The translations under genes and the position numbers were made by a program. From Amphibalanus amphitrite (taxonomy: Eukaryota > Arthropoda > Thecostraca > Balanomorpha > Balanidae): a stretch of 64,000 nucleotides of DNA. This document shows positions 36,101 through 50,000 of the stretch, one piece after another. The notes beneath the pieces are model-generated. The model saw only the letters and a program-made list of their open reading frames with translations, searched no databases and had not been told where the DNA came from. The stretch spans positions 1,488,001-1,552,000 of the forward strand of contig NW_024881531.1 in assembly GCF_019059575.1 (NCBI RefSeq). The letters run 5' to 3'. Each line of letters starts with the position of its first letter. The stretch's first letter is position 1.

Positions 36101-37997
36101 AAACCTCATTTAACATCCCGAATATCAATATTTAGTATTTCTACCTCATTTTCTCGTGACATTTATTAAAACGGTGATTAAAAAGAGTCGAAGTCAAGTT
36201 TTATGAAAATAACGACATCCTTTCCGGCCTTTTTTTCTACATCCTCCCCCTAACGTAAAATGAATTTAGCCACACTGGGGAAGGGTCACATAATGAAATG
36301 AGAATAAGAATGAGAAACAAGAAATAGGAATCACGATGAAAAATTGAGTAGACCTAAATGCCATTTTTTTGAAAAAAAGTCGAAGTAAAAACATGCAATA
36401 AGCATACATTTAAATTTATATGGAAAACAGGGGAAATATCGTCGCTTCATGGAAATTCTCAAATCTGGATAGAAAACGACTGCAAAATTTACTGACGTAT
36501 ACCATATCCAACATTCAAAGCTACGATTGTCGCAAGCTCAAAACTTATGCGTTCGACAGAATTCATCCATGAAATAAATAAATAATCCACGATACCTTCT
36601 ACCCATTGCGTTTCGCCGCCGATTCTCCCGATTCACTACCGCCGCCAGTCATTCCTAGAGTCTTGGCTGGCTGTCACTCGACAGAAACAATACACAGCCT
36701 GCCCTGTGCCACTCCTCGACCCGGCACCGTCCTCCGCCGCCGCGTCACAGCGTCAGTCGTTATGTCACTGTGATAAAACAGCCAGTCGTCGAGCCGGCAG
36801 CTCCTTGATGACGAGTGCAACAGACGGCAGGGGACGGACCGGGCCGGGCCGGCAGGGGGTCGGTTTGTCCCCACCATGCGCTGATAAACTGTATCGCCCC
36901 GCTATCAGATACATAGCAGCGTGTGATAGGACCGTGAGGTATTGAAGTTGGAGTTTGGACGCGGTATCAGTTCCTAGAGTGGTCAGATATTGCACGGCGC
37001 ATAGTTGCAGTTCTCCGCCCGGGAGTTGCACAGCGCCGCCGCGCGATGGCGCTGCAGCCGCGGCTGCCGCTCGCTGCCGATAGATGCCACTAGCTGCACC
37101 TCAGTGTGAACCCGTTCCTGCCGCCCCGGAGGAGCCCCTGAGTGATGACCAACTTACGCTGAGCGAGCGTCCCGGACGAAGCACGAGTCTCTGGCGGCGG
37201 TATCCTCCCTCTTGGTTACCTTCCGTACCTGTGGAAGATAAAAAAGGTCAAGTCAAGGCATGTGAGGTCAAATCAGATGGCGTAAATCACATCGAAACAG
37301 ATACGACACCACCCTGCCAAGACTCAGTTCTACGGACAAGCTCACACCTACAAACAGCAGGCCTCACCCATCCCGATCCCTCAAACATATTCGGAACACC
37401 GGCCAACCTTACACACCGACAGACCACTGTTTTAGACCGACGTACGACAGTGTGACATCACAGGGCGGTAACACAGACGAGACACCCGGCCACCGACCGG
37501 CGGGCCTCTGGCGCCCCTGTTGTCCTTGGCGGCCGTCCATTCCGACAGCGAGAGAGGGGAGCCACCGACAGCTGCACCTGAATTACTAACCGAAACCAAC
37601 GGCCAAATTCGCCCTTGTATCTCCCGCGGCAGGAAAGGCCAGTTACTATTCACTACAAGAAGACCATCGCTTATGGGAAAGGAAACACAAAACAAGTGCC
37701 GATTACAAAAAAACGCCGACTGAAAACTCTGTGGGTGGTTCCAGCTCATTACAAATCACCATCCCATTCTTCAACTGTTTCCAGAAGCTCCAAAGTCCTC
37801 ACAAAGTTCGCCATTGGCATGCCTGGAGGCGTATCCCCAACTAACGCCGAAGAAGGGCCACATCCAAACACCCCGAGAGTTGCTGACGTCAGTCCAACAG
37901 AGCCGAAATAGCGCCCGAAATGGAACACCTCTGACGTCAAGGGGCCAGTCGGGCCCCGAGGGTGAAACAGGGGATGGAGGGAAAGGGGACGAGAGAG

Positions 37998-38047
<50 letters not shown>

Positions 38048-41000
38048 GGAGAGAGAGAGGGAGATGTTTGGGAGGAGAGGGAAGGGAGGGATAAATTCCG
38101 ATGGTGAGAGGAGGAAGGGAGAAAATCATTGGCTCCATTCTATGTTTCGCCATTCAAAAATGTGCACCTCAACGCGGGATGCTTACGAAGTCAATCTGGT
38201 GTTGCTCTTCACTTCTATGCATTCCCATGGAGGCGTCATCCGCATCAAGGTGCTATCGACTCGCAGTGCACACCTAATAATGTGCAAATTGTTGCCAAAT
38301 GTATCTAAATCTAGCTTCATCAAGTATCCACAACATGAAGACAACTGTGGGATGAAAACATGTTTGTGTAGACATCCAAATGGCGAAACAAGAGAAACGT
38401 TATGAATAACTGAGTTTGATGTATGATGTTGCTCGGCCAAAGCACGGGACCAAAGTCTCTCCAAGCCGCGCAAAGGCAGCAAAGGTCACACCATGAGAGA
38501 ACCAATATACAATATACATTGGCATTCTGCGCTCGGATGCGTGGGCCCGGCTCGCTTGCGGCACTGTTGCCGTAACTCAGGCAATGATAACAGATGGCAA
38601 ACCTGTCCGCGTCCTACATACGACCGCATCCGGCCATGTCCGACAATGCGGCACTCGGTAAAATGAAATGCCGTTTGGCCGGTTTATAGTTGAGTTAAAT
38701 AAATCCTGAGTCATGCTTTCGATAGGCGCATGCGTCACGCAAAACTGCGCTGCAGACAATGGGTTATATAATCATAATCCGGAGGAAAGATGGGATGTGG
38801 AGCATCAAAGCAGCACGGACTGCGGCCATTATCGCGCAGTCAGGCGTTAATGGCGCCAGCAATAACACCGCTGGCTTTGTCAGAAAAGCCGGGAGCAGCA
38901 CTCCAGCGCAGGCGCCCTGCGATCACGTGTCAGCGAGTCGGACCGGATCGTCATGGCACGCGCTGGCGGACGCAGGAGCGCACCGACAACATTAAAACAA
39001 TAGGCACGGGACCAGCCCCTTTTGACACTCCCAAGATTTCACCTATGCCAGTGCATGTAAAAAATGGTGAAAAAAATCACCGCTTTCACTTGCAGCTGTG
39101 CCCGAGTTCAAATACCGTTCCGGCGGCGGGGGTGGGGGTGCCAACAGATATTGATAGTGGCACATATGACACCGCCTCGGTGCGTGTCCCGGTAAAAGGG
39201 AGCCCTGTTAGCTCAGGTGGTCCCTCAGCCACACGGGCCGCGATCGTCAGCTGCCAGATCTGACCGTGATTGGACACAGCCATGGCGAGTAATGATCGGC
39301 TTACGGGGAACTGTCAGAACTGAACAGTCATCCCAGCACACCCATCCCACCGCTCACGCACTCCAACCCCGCCCACTGCCATCGGAACCTGTCCGCCGGC
39401 CGGCCGGCAGCCCAGACCTCTCCGCCCCGCCTGCGCCGAGCCCCCGACCACACCACCTGGTGACGTCACAGTGACGTCACCGGCCACCGGCGGCCGGTCG
39501 AGAAGCCGACCTCGTATCGACCCGACCGTCGGCCGCGTCCCAGCGCGCCGCCTACGCAGCCGCCGCCGCGGCCGACGTGGCCACGTCAGACACCGAATCG
39601 ACGACAACAACGCCTACACCTCAACGTCGACGACGACACTAAGACGACCAAGTCGACGACGGCACTGACCTTACTAAGCACGATAGGTTGATCGGCTTTA
39701 CCCCGCCCGCTGCTACGAAGCCCAGAAAGACTCTGATGTGCAGTGTGGATCTGTCAGATTTACGAGGTGAAGAGACGAAGGCCGGTAGTGCGCAGTAGTG
39801 CCGGTCGCCACAAACATTGGCCAGTCCCCGCGCGAAGGCCGGTTCTAAGCCAGCGAATCGAGCCGCGTCCGACGATAGTTGTGCTGGGGAGCGATAGAAT
39901 GGCTGCTCCGCACCAGGGATGCACCCGGGAGAGAGGAGAGACGGACAACGGTGGGCGCCCCGCCCGCTCTGATCTTTACATCAGTGGGCGTCCGCCTGTT
40001 CAGTATTCACCATCCTGCTACACAGGCTGAAGACTTGTCCGGTTCATCCTGACGCTGGGGCTGCGCTCAGTTCTCGAAACTCTCAGTACTACAGCTTTAA
40101 TGCCCTGTGGTACTTTGAGGCAGCATCCCCTGAGTCAGAACTCAAAGGATACAAGCCGGCACACACCAGTTTCTCGCCGACTAAGCGTGTGTACAGACAA
40201 CAGACAACCCCTAGATGACATGTAGATGCAGATGACAGACAACCCCTCCAGCCGGTGGCGACATCAGACTCGATGGCCGGTCCGTGACCACTACTCTCGC
40301 ACCCTGCGCCGAAAAACAAGGGCGACGGGGCACCGAACGGACAGCTATTGTATTGTATTGTATTTACGATCGTGGGCGATCCACACATGGCGTGGCGATT
40401 ACTGCCCAGATGTAACACAGGGAGCTAAATGCAACAACCTAGTCACTGGATCGGTGGATAGCCGCCACTGGTCGGAGCAGGGCACACGGACACGCTGATG
40501 GGAGGCACCAGGCGCACAGCACTGAATAGGTATTATTTATTGGGAGCACCGACAGCGGTGGCGTTTTTAGAGATCAGCCAAATATGCTGACTCAGTGGGC
40601 GGATGGCCGGATTCAGTGCGCGGCTCGGATACGAGCTAACAAACTGTCAGAGGCCACAGAAGGTCGGCCGAGTCGCCCACCACCCAAGGACACTATCGGG
40701 CAGATACGGCGTCGGGTGGAGACACTTTCAGGGGGTGTGACCATGCTGATTGACCACAGCACAGGGAACCGCTACCAATTTAATTCAAGCTCCTAATAGA
40801 TCCCAATTATCTAAATTAGCGTCATTGTATTTGCACACCTCGCCTGTCGTCTTCCTTCAGCTGCCCTCCTCGACCTCCCACTACCCTTTCCAGCCCACTC
40901 CACACTCTCTGTCCCCGTATCCAGGCCCCTGAGCGCCCCTGCGGGTCGGCCGTTTCGCCACCCGTCGCGGACGGGCCGGCAGCCAGCACACACCGCGCGG

Positions 41001-44000
41001 CCGACCGGCGCGGCGGCAGCTGCGGAGCGCGCCTGGCGCCGTCCGCTCCTCACAAACACAGCGAGCCCGGAGCCGGCCAGGGCAGCGCTGGCGACCCGAC
41101 CGGCCGGGGCTGGATCTGCCGATAACTGAGAGCGAGGCGGCGCCAGGCGTCCACAGGAGCCGGCGAGCTGGACGGAGGCTCGGCCCGGAGAGAGACACCT
41201 GTGGCTCGGACATGACCGGAGTGGTGAGTGGAGAGTGGTGGTGCAGCCGTCGACGGAGTCGCCACTGGACGGGGCAGGTCCCATATAGCTCGTCAGTTGG
41301 AATAAAGCACAAGGAGTTCCACCATGACATGCCCCCGCTACAGTTTTATTATTATCATCCAGGCACGATGGCTCGTTTAGGAGTTTGGTTCATTCCAGCC
41401 AAATCCAGCCTCTACCAGACGCGTGCAGTGCGGCGCTGTCGGTCAGTCCCTCGGTCCGCCGTTCAGCGGGCGAGTTACACCCGCCGCCGTCGCCGCTCGG
41501 ACAGATTACTGCCCAGCCGTGCTGATGCGGTATTATATAATACTGAACGAGGCCGGTGTAAATAAATTTTCAAGACCGAGGTCCTTACTGGATTTTTGAA
41601 CGAGGCCGAAGGCCGAGTTCAAAAATCAGTAAGGACTGAGGTCTTGAAAATTTATCACCGGCCGAGTTTGGTATGTATTTTACTGTATGCCAACGATAAA
41701 TTTATTTTCTGGACCGAAGCTCTTAGCCGACTTAGGAACGAGACCATCCCAAAATGTTGGCTTAAGTGCATTCTGGTAATGCATTTTTGACCGTGGTCAA
41801 TTTGCTTACACCAGTTATTACCACACCCCTCTGGCTAATGTATTTGAATAGGCCAGGCATACAGTAAAAACAGTTCCAGGAATCCTGCCAGCCCGTGGCC
41901 GGACGCGAGGGGAGCGCGGCGTCAGTGCGCCACGGGGCCGCCGCGCAGGGGACGCCGGGGATGGTTGAGGAAAGGACTGTGCAGTGTGCGGTCAAGGGGT
42001 TGAGAGGTAATGACACGTGAGAGACAGGGGAATAGCCCACCGGTCACAACGTGGCGCAGCATTTCAGGATGCCAGTTGACTAACTGATGGTCAACACTAT
42101 CGGCTTTTACTCCCTCTAATAGAGGACAATCCGAAGGCCGTTTGTGGTTCATGAATCATATCAGCAAATACTCATCTGTAATCACTAGAAAACGAGTTGA
42201 GCAGGACGGCAGATTACAAGAGGATTAGATAAGTGGTTGGTGAATCAATATCAATGTCCATTGCGTAACAGCAGGCTGCGGTGAACGTGCTCCGGTTCCG
42301 GCAACAGAAAAACCAGGAAGCAAGAAAAGCAACTCTACAAAAACATTTGCTAAGTCCGGTCCAGCCGAAATAACAGCATGATACCATGGCATTCGGCACT
42401 CTGCCGAAGTATCGTAGCAGTAAGTCGGCAGTGTATACTGCAGCAACATTCCACTGCTTACGACCCACTGACAGCTGTCAGCGGCCGTAAATACAAGCAT
42501 CCGCCCGGGACCAAAATAGCTAGCTACCAGTTCGGTACACCACGCACTCAACAGGGTGCCCTAGAAGTCGCTCACGGCCACGGCCAGGGCCACAAGGTTC
42601 GTGACTAGTGACGTATTCAAGGAAACGTGGCGGCGACACACGACGAACGGTCGAGAAGTTTCAACGAAACGTCCCGACTCCCGAAAGCAGGTTATGAAGG
42701 GATGCATTCGTGAATGATAGAACAAAGGTCGGGAGATGTGGCGAAATATGAACGCTGGGACGTGCCGCGCCGGCGGAGAGACGTGCGCAGTGATCCCCGG
42801 TTCACGGAGTTCGATCACGTATTGCAGGCAGAACCGGCTGCTGCTGCATCACGAACCGCCAGCTTATTTCACAACCTCCTTAGTCATCTTGAACAGAAAA
42901 ATTGCTGCATTAAACTGCTGTCTCTTGTTTTCAGCAGACGCTATGCGACGAAAACAAACATTATAATGTTGCAATGACGACTATAAGTGCGCTGTTTAAC
43001 CCTGCAGCGCAGCTAAGCGCGCCTCTAAACCTTAAACACTGAAGCGTGGTATCACGTGCTTGTAGTTTAGATCTGCTCAATATCATTTCAGCTGAGACTG
43101 GATCGAAAACAGGGCGCAGACATCTGCCTGTCAGGAGCACATGGACCGTCCAAAGTCCGGGACGCGTCTCCGAGTAATCAGGTCGCCAGTACCCCGGACC
43201 GAGCCTGGAGAATGCTGTAGTCATCCAGCGCACTGCATACGATATTTCTTCTAACTCATCCCACCAGTCAGCAGCAGCTTCAGCCATACGGGGAGCCCGC
43301 ATCGGTTCCAAATTAGCTCTCATTTGAATCAGACTGACGACGGTGAGTCATGAAGGGGTGGATGTGAGAGTCGACCTCTCTTCAGCTGTCGGCTATTAGG
43401 AACACTGTGCCACCGGTGCTATCACAATGTTCTGGGCGGCACATGGCCAAAGCAGCACCTGTACGACGAGGGCGCGAATGGACTAGGGGCGGGAACGGGT
43501 ACAGGGAGCGGGCAGACGGCGATGAGACAAATAATAGGATAGATGCGACTACCGACAGAAATGGCAGCACCTTCCCGTGAAGGAGTCTCGAGCAAGTCGA
43601 CTGGTGCAGCAAGTCGCCCGATCTTTCGGCTTTGGATGAAGCAGAGCTATCGTGGTTCGATGAAAATAGCAGGAGCGATACAAGTAAACGACCGAAAAAG
43701 GCCTGGATACATTCCGTCACTGAAAACGGCCTCCAAAGAAAGAAAACAAGAGTGTAGTTCACTGTAGCTTGATAATGACAATTTTCACATACGAATCCCG
43801 TCGGACGCTCCTATCTAAGCGTTCCATAACCCCCAGCTCCATCTCCCCAGTCTCCGAGTCGACTCCCTCCCCAGTCCGATGACGTCACTCACAGGTCAGA
43901 CAAGGCCGCCCGGGGGCGTCTGGGCCGCGGAGGCGTTCATTTATGCCCCGCGGCGGTCGACCGGCGCTCTCTGGCGCTGAGCCAAGGCACCCGTCCGTCC

Positions 44001-47000
44001 GCCGGTCGTCAGAGCCGCGACGGGACGGGACAGGACGCGACGGGACGGGTGCGAGGAAAGGGGTGGGCACGTCGTGTCGTGTCGTCCCCGGTGACACTGC
44101 TGTGATGGTGCAGGTCAAGCAATCGATGCAGCGACGAGGGTGATGTGTAGTGATGTCAATTACGGAAAATCGGAATACCGATACCAAACCAAATACCAAC
44201 CAAAACCGTGGAGAAATACCGAAACCAAACCAACTTGGGAACATGAAGAAAATACCAACTTTTTACCGATTTCTTGGCCTCTTAAACATAAGCGAGGGTT
44301 CATGATACCAACAAAATACCAAACACATTAGGATTGAAATACCAAATACCGAGTTGGCATCGGTTTGGTATCGGTATACCAAAAAGTTGGTATCCGATTG
44401 ACATCTCTAGTGATGTGTGGATAGGCAGGAGTTATTGTTGGTTCAACTTGGGTTGGCGAAACGGGGACAAGTTCCGGAATGTCTCCAGAAACCTTCAAAA
44501 ACGTTATGGTATGTGGCGTAGGCGCTAGCTACATTGCATTTTATAGTCAATTTGATCTACGCAACAGATAAATGGAGCAAAAGTTTTAAATGGATCAAGC
44601 CAATACCAAGCGGCAAGCGTCCGCCGGATATAATCAACACCGATTTTAAATCTAGCGCCGTTGATTTTGCGCAACGTCTTGAACGACACCTGGGAAAAGA
44701 TGACTAAGGGAGCCCAGCTTAACTCAACTGTGGAGGCCATCCATGGTGGTCTCTGGTTCTACCCCCCATGACGTCAAATCCGCCTCGGCACGGCAGAAAC
44801 TTGACTAATGGCCACAAATGACGAATGAAGGCCGGTAATAAAGTATCGGCGGTCACGGAGCGTACGGGTTTCCCGGGCAAGCTCACGGCACAAAAAGCAG
44901 ACGAGGCGCGGGGCAAACAGCTCCTAAGAACGCAAAAGCTGACATGGGAAGTCAACTAAGGGAGTCACGATTTTCAACTCGCCCGTCCTGTTCGTGAATC
45001 AGACTCAACGAATTTCTTCCACCGGACCATCCAACTTTAGCTACCTAACGCTATCCCTTTCAGATCCTATCAGACAATAAGGCGCCCCTATCCGAACCAA
45101 GATTACTTTACTATCCGAACGGCCACTCCAACCCGCGTCGGGCCCTGCCAAACCAAAGCTGTTCGGCGTTCGCCACCGAGTGCCGTTTATCGCTTCATGC
45201 AACACTGCTCAGCCAGAGCCATTGGCCGGTCGGCGGTCCACAAATTAACTGCGACCGCTGCTGTCGGCGCTCGGCAGACCAACAGACCCTCGGACCGTCT
45301 CCTCCCAGCCTGCACCGCCCGGGGCGGGTCTGGTCGGTGGTCCCTGGCAGCCCCAGTCGGCCGCTCGGCCCCGCTGGCCCACTGCGCTGCCAGCACCGTT
45401 CACGGACGAACGGTGACCCGGGATCACGGCCGAACAGTGACCCAGCTGACGGCCGAACAGTGGCTGAGTTGGGGCCGAACAGGGACCGGGATCACGGCCG
45501 AACAGTGACCCAGGTTAGGGCCTAACAGTGGCTGAGTTGGGGCCGAACGGGGACCGGGATCACGGCCGAACAGTGACCCACGTGACGGCCGAACAGTGAC
45601 CCAAAACGACTGAACGGTGACCCAAGTTAGGGCCCAACAGTGACCCAGAATACGGCCGAGCAGTAACTCGGCTCATACCGAGCGTTGAGCCAGGCAGCAG
45701 CGGAGCGATGCTATAACGGATAACCAATACAGCCGATTCGTGCCAGCCGCCTCAGCCGTCCGGCCGTCGCGCGCCGTTTATTATCATTCTAGCCACGGCC
45801 GGTGGCCTGGTCCGGCCGCACCAGGCACGTGGTTTCGCATCTCGGCGCCAGCCGGGCGGCTGTCGCCCTCTGCTGGTCGGGTCTGAGCGTATAACGCACC
45901 CCCGAGACCCCTGCAGATGGACCCAGCGGGATGGAATCGTGTCAGTCCCAACAGCTTGCCTACGTCACTTGACCAGTACATTCAAAGGAAGAGACCGTCC
46001 AGTCCAAGTTTCCGGACCCGACTAGACCAGATCCGGCCATTTGGAACCAACCGTACCAGACCAGACCAGACTCGGCCAGAATGAATCAGCAGGACCATCA
46101 GGGACCAACCAGGACCAGAAAGGTTCAGATCGTCACAACGGAGTCAGCATGATCCATCAGCGACCATCAGGGATCAGGTTGGACCATCTAGGCCCAGCCT
46201 AGCAACGACCATCCAATACCATCCGGGACCACCCAGCACCATCTGAGACCGACAGGACCATCTGGATTCCGGACCATCAAAGGCCCGTCTCTGGTCGTTG
46301 TCATCCGTGCGCCTGCTGACCGACATGTGACCTTCCCTGTGACAGACGGTCGGCAGCCGTGCGGTCGTCCAACGCACCCGAGCCCGCCGGCCGGCCTGCA
46401 CGCAGCACACAGGGGCTTGTTTCATTATTTTGGCAACTGGCCCGCCCGGTCTGCTTCAGGGACGGTGTGCGCACGACGGCCGCGTGGGACAGCGCGCGCC
46501 AGGCCATACCGGAAAGTATTGCAATACGCAGCTGTGGCACTGTGGGCAGCGGCAGTCCAAACATAGTCCTGGGGTAATGGACTGACGCAATAATTCAGTC
46601 ATGAAATGTCACCGTGCAACGCACATGCCGAACATGTCAAATGTTCCGAGTCCTCCTCAAATTCTGCGCAGTTGACGCGTTGCAGTATCAGTGACCACTG
46701 AACCACTAGCGACAAGAAAAACTGCTGGTGAATCTCAGCCTGACAGTGCCCTAGCAACGGCTGCAATTCCAAGAATTCGCGGCGTCCGCAAGGAGGGAAG
46801 GGGTAAGACAGGGACGTTCACATTGCTCCAAGTTGGCACGCAGACGCACGGAGTCCTGTGCGACCTTGGTAACTCAGACGATCTCACACACATTCTTTGT
46901 GCCGCCGGCCGGCCCCGTCCCCAAATAAGACAGAGCACAGCGCCATGTAACCAAACCGGTCTGGGCGGTAGGCACGCACGGAGTTTGGCTCAAAGACACG

Positions 47001-50000
47001 GCTAGATTCGGGAGAACGGGGCGACCGGTGGACCACAGCGGGCCTGGCAGTCGACTCAGGACGCAGTAGGTCGCAAGTCATCCACGCCAGATCGAATTAT
47101 GTCGCCAGAATATATTTCTTCCAGTCAATAGATGAATTTGACGCGTCATTCACATACACATCGCTTGCGTTAGTCCTCCCATCACAAACCGCCCCGCCCC
47201 CGGGTGACCCGCCCACCTCCACCGCTCTGCGGACCGGTTGGCCGGGCCTCCAGAGCGGGCCACCCTCCCGCTCTGGGCCGGACAGGAGGCGGCGGAGTCA
47301 TCACTAGCTACGGTGGCGTGATCGCCGCCGGCAGGCCCGCGTCCAGGCGGATGAGAGGGGAGGGCGGCGGGCGGCGGAGGGCTGGCTCGTGGTGGTGCCT
47401 CTCCTGGACAATCTGACCAAGAGGGTGACATTTCTGTCTCATACGTGACCTCTCGTTGGTCCGAAGATGAGCTTCTGGTCCTCGGGTGACCTCGTCCCTT
47501 GCGAATGCCGAACCTTGCGCCCCACAGCCCTCCACCCTGACGCCGCCTCTGCCGGGGGTGTGGCGGCACCGCGCGGACCGCGACGCGTGTCGCGCCCCCA
47601 CAACAGAGGCCCTGCCCCCGGGCCAGAGTCGACCCAATCGGTCCGCGTCACTTTTTTACACCGCCGCTCCGGGCAGAGTTTTTAGAGGGAGGCTGTCGCT
47701 GAGCGCCGTGACAGAGCAGGTTAGCTCGGGACATCCCAGCCCCTGCCTCAGGAGAGTCATATTAGGAGATTCGCTTCTTCTATGTGAGCACCTGCTGCCA
47801 ACCATCTCCCAGCCACCGCCGCGCTGGCCGGTTAGCCAGGGACGGTGAAACTGCCGGTCACATCAGCTGCACTGAGCCGGCGGGAACTAGCTGATAGAGC
47901 CGCACAGCAGCGCAGCGCTGCAGCCGACCAGTGAGCGGTGACAGAGCTTTAATGAAACCACCGAGGCATATGCTCGGAGCCGCCGCGCGGTGAGCTACCT
48001 TTGGCGAACCGGTCGGCGCCGCGCTCACACAGATGGTGCGATATCAATGTGCCAGTGTGGGCGCCCGATCCGAGCCAGCCATAACCGGCCGCGCTGGGCT
48101 GTCATCGACCAGGCCGGACACAGCCCGGATCTGGTGTATACGGCCGGCCATACGTCGACGGGCTGAGGGCGATTCGGTGCCCGCATATACCGCTGATGAG
48201 AGCGCCCTAGAACAGAGCGCCTCGGAGGCCTCAAATATCTCACCGCTCTGTATCGACACCAGGCACGGGCGGAAGCCATTACTCACTTAACCACCGTACC
48301 ACTCGGCAAATAAACCAATGTTGGAGTTTTCAGCCACGGCAGTACAGTCCTGCGGCTGTATTAGAAGCCGTTCCGCGCCTACCCGCTCATGAACGTCTCA
48401 TTAACGCGGCGTTAGAGAGGTTCCTCCCACCCTACCGCGTCGAGCATATGCAAATTGGTGGGCGTTCACAGGCCGACTGGACACGCCAGCCGTGGTATTG
48501 TGGTAGTTGGTAGTACGGCGGTCTGTGGGAGCTCGGTAGTACCCGCGGCCGACCCACGGCATGCTTTGGGAACGGCACACCACAGCTATCGGCCAATTAG
48601 TGAGTGAGAGGTGAGCCTGTTCACACTGAGTGAACAAAGAGCTAAAATACCCTCAGAGTAGCCTCCTCCTGACTACCAAATGCTAAGTACTCGATTCGCT
48701 ACAACACACTACGGTACTATACAGCAGGACATAATAAAAGACGCGGCAAACACATGAAACAGTCAAGCAAGGAGCAACACAAGTTCTGGTGCCACCGGTC
48801 GACCGGGGTCCAATCGCTGAATGTTGTGATCTTACTCAACAGCCTTAGAGATCGTGTCAGCTGCTACACCACAGGACAAGCCTCGACGCTAGTCATGCCA
48901 CCTCTCCTCACTAAACCCACCACCATAACCGGGTAGGTACTCACCGATCCGACCAGGCTGGCTCGGAGCAGGTGCGCCGTGTCCGCAGCGCGCGCCGTCG
49001 CCTCGTGAGGGTCGTCAAAACCAAGGCCCGAGTCCTCGTCGGGCTCGGCTGCGGAAGATCGAGAAAGAGGGCAGGTCAAAGACTTGAAACACTACCTAGT
49101 TACGGAGCAGGTTTCAACGGAAAACGTCATCGGAAGCCATTACGTTATAGCTAGCCACAGCCACAAGACAGGACATCAGCTGAAACCAGAGGACTTGGTG
49201 ATGATCAGACTAATGACGACATTGGCACGCAATGAATGAAATACCGATCCGCAGAGCAGACTATTACTGCATTACATACAAATGATATCATATATTACTG
49301 AAAGTAACGCAAAGTCTTTACATGACTCAACTACGACGCATCCCTTCACATGACATAATATGAGGTCCAGGTTTTGGAGGGATTATAAAAAGTTGCATGC
49401 TGCAACACAAACGCAATGCGGTTAGCTGATGACTGCATTCTGCGAAACTCGCAAGCTGGCCCCTGCAAACAAGTTTTTCGTGTTTCTCTACGACGCCAGC
49501 AGTGAGTGTTCAACAAATAAATAATCAAGACATAAAATAAACAAGGGCAAAAGGACAAAATATCACGTTCCAGAACAAAACCGGTCCCAGCACCTGCCTC
49601 TCCTGACCACGGCCACTTGCCGCGAGTCGCGCGCGAGCGAGACGCGAAAGCCACGGCGCACTGCGCACCGCGCACCCGTAGTTTTCGGGCCTTAGGCGCT
49701 CCGAGCTCGCGACACATAAACAGGCGTTACTGGTGACCATCCCGGAGATGTGGCACGTGACAAACACATTCCGGATCATCTCCGGCGGCGATCCACCGGT
49801 CACATGACCAGCGACCGGTGCAGACAAACAGTATATATCGTAAACAACAGCATCACCGCTGTGAGACGTAATAAGCAGGGCAGACAGCGACCCAAGAGAG
49901 GAAGTGCACTGAGCCCGATGTTGGTCAGGGGCGGATAAAGTGGAGGAGGGTGGAGTACTTACGCTTGGTAATACGCTGCGCCGGCGGCACTGGCTGACGC

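Larger units (their letters stand above)
34198..37228 (-). other. NFAT: NFAT mini-exons before the Rel domain
   Basis: Exon 37228-37158 (71 bases, phase 0 in, 2 out) and exon 34260-34198 (63 bases, phase 2 in and out) encode a short basic segment and then PPAGFLKGVNPVSKCGK. That segment joins directly to YRLSLAREPE of the Rel domain, in the same position as the short stretch preceding the NFAT5 Rel domain. The cuticle gene lies in the next intron. Confidence 0.75.
37229..48944. other. 11.7-kb NFAT intron
   Basis: No coding exon is recognised. It holds the GA microsatellite, tandem TGACGTCA sites, a hairpin, a hAT-like element and two minisatellite arrays listed separately. The remainder is unique sequence of mixed GC. 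Confidence 0.5.

Noticed and set aside
39205-39240. tRNA A-box-like ttagctcaggtggt
   Set aside because: No B box at the right distance and no cloverleaf; the gttcaaatacc string lies upstream, in the wrong order.
45400-45674. CRISPR-like array
   Set aside because: Units are contiguous and variable with no unique spacers, in a eukaryotic intron; it is a minisatellite.
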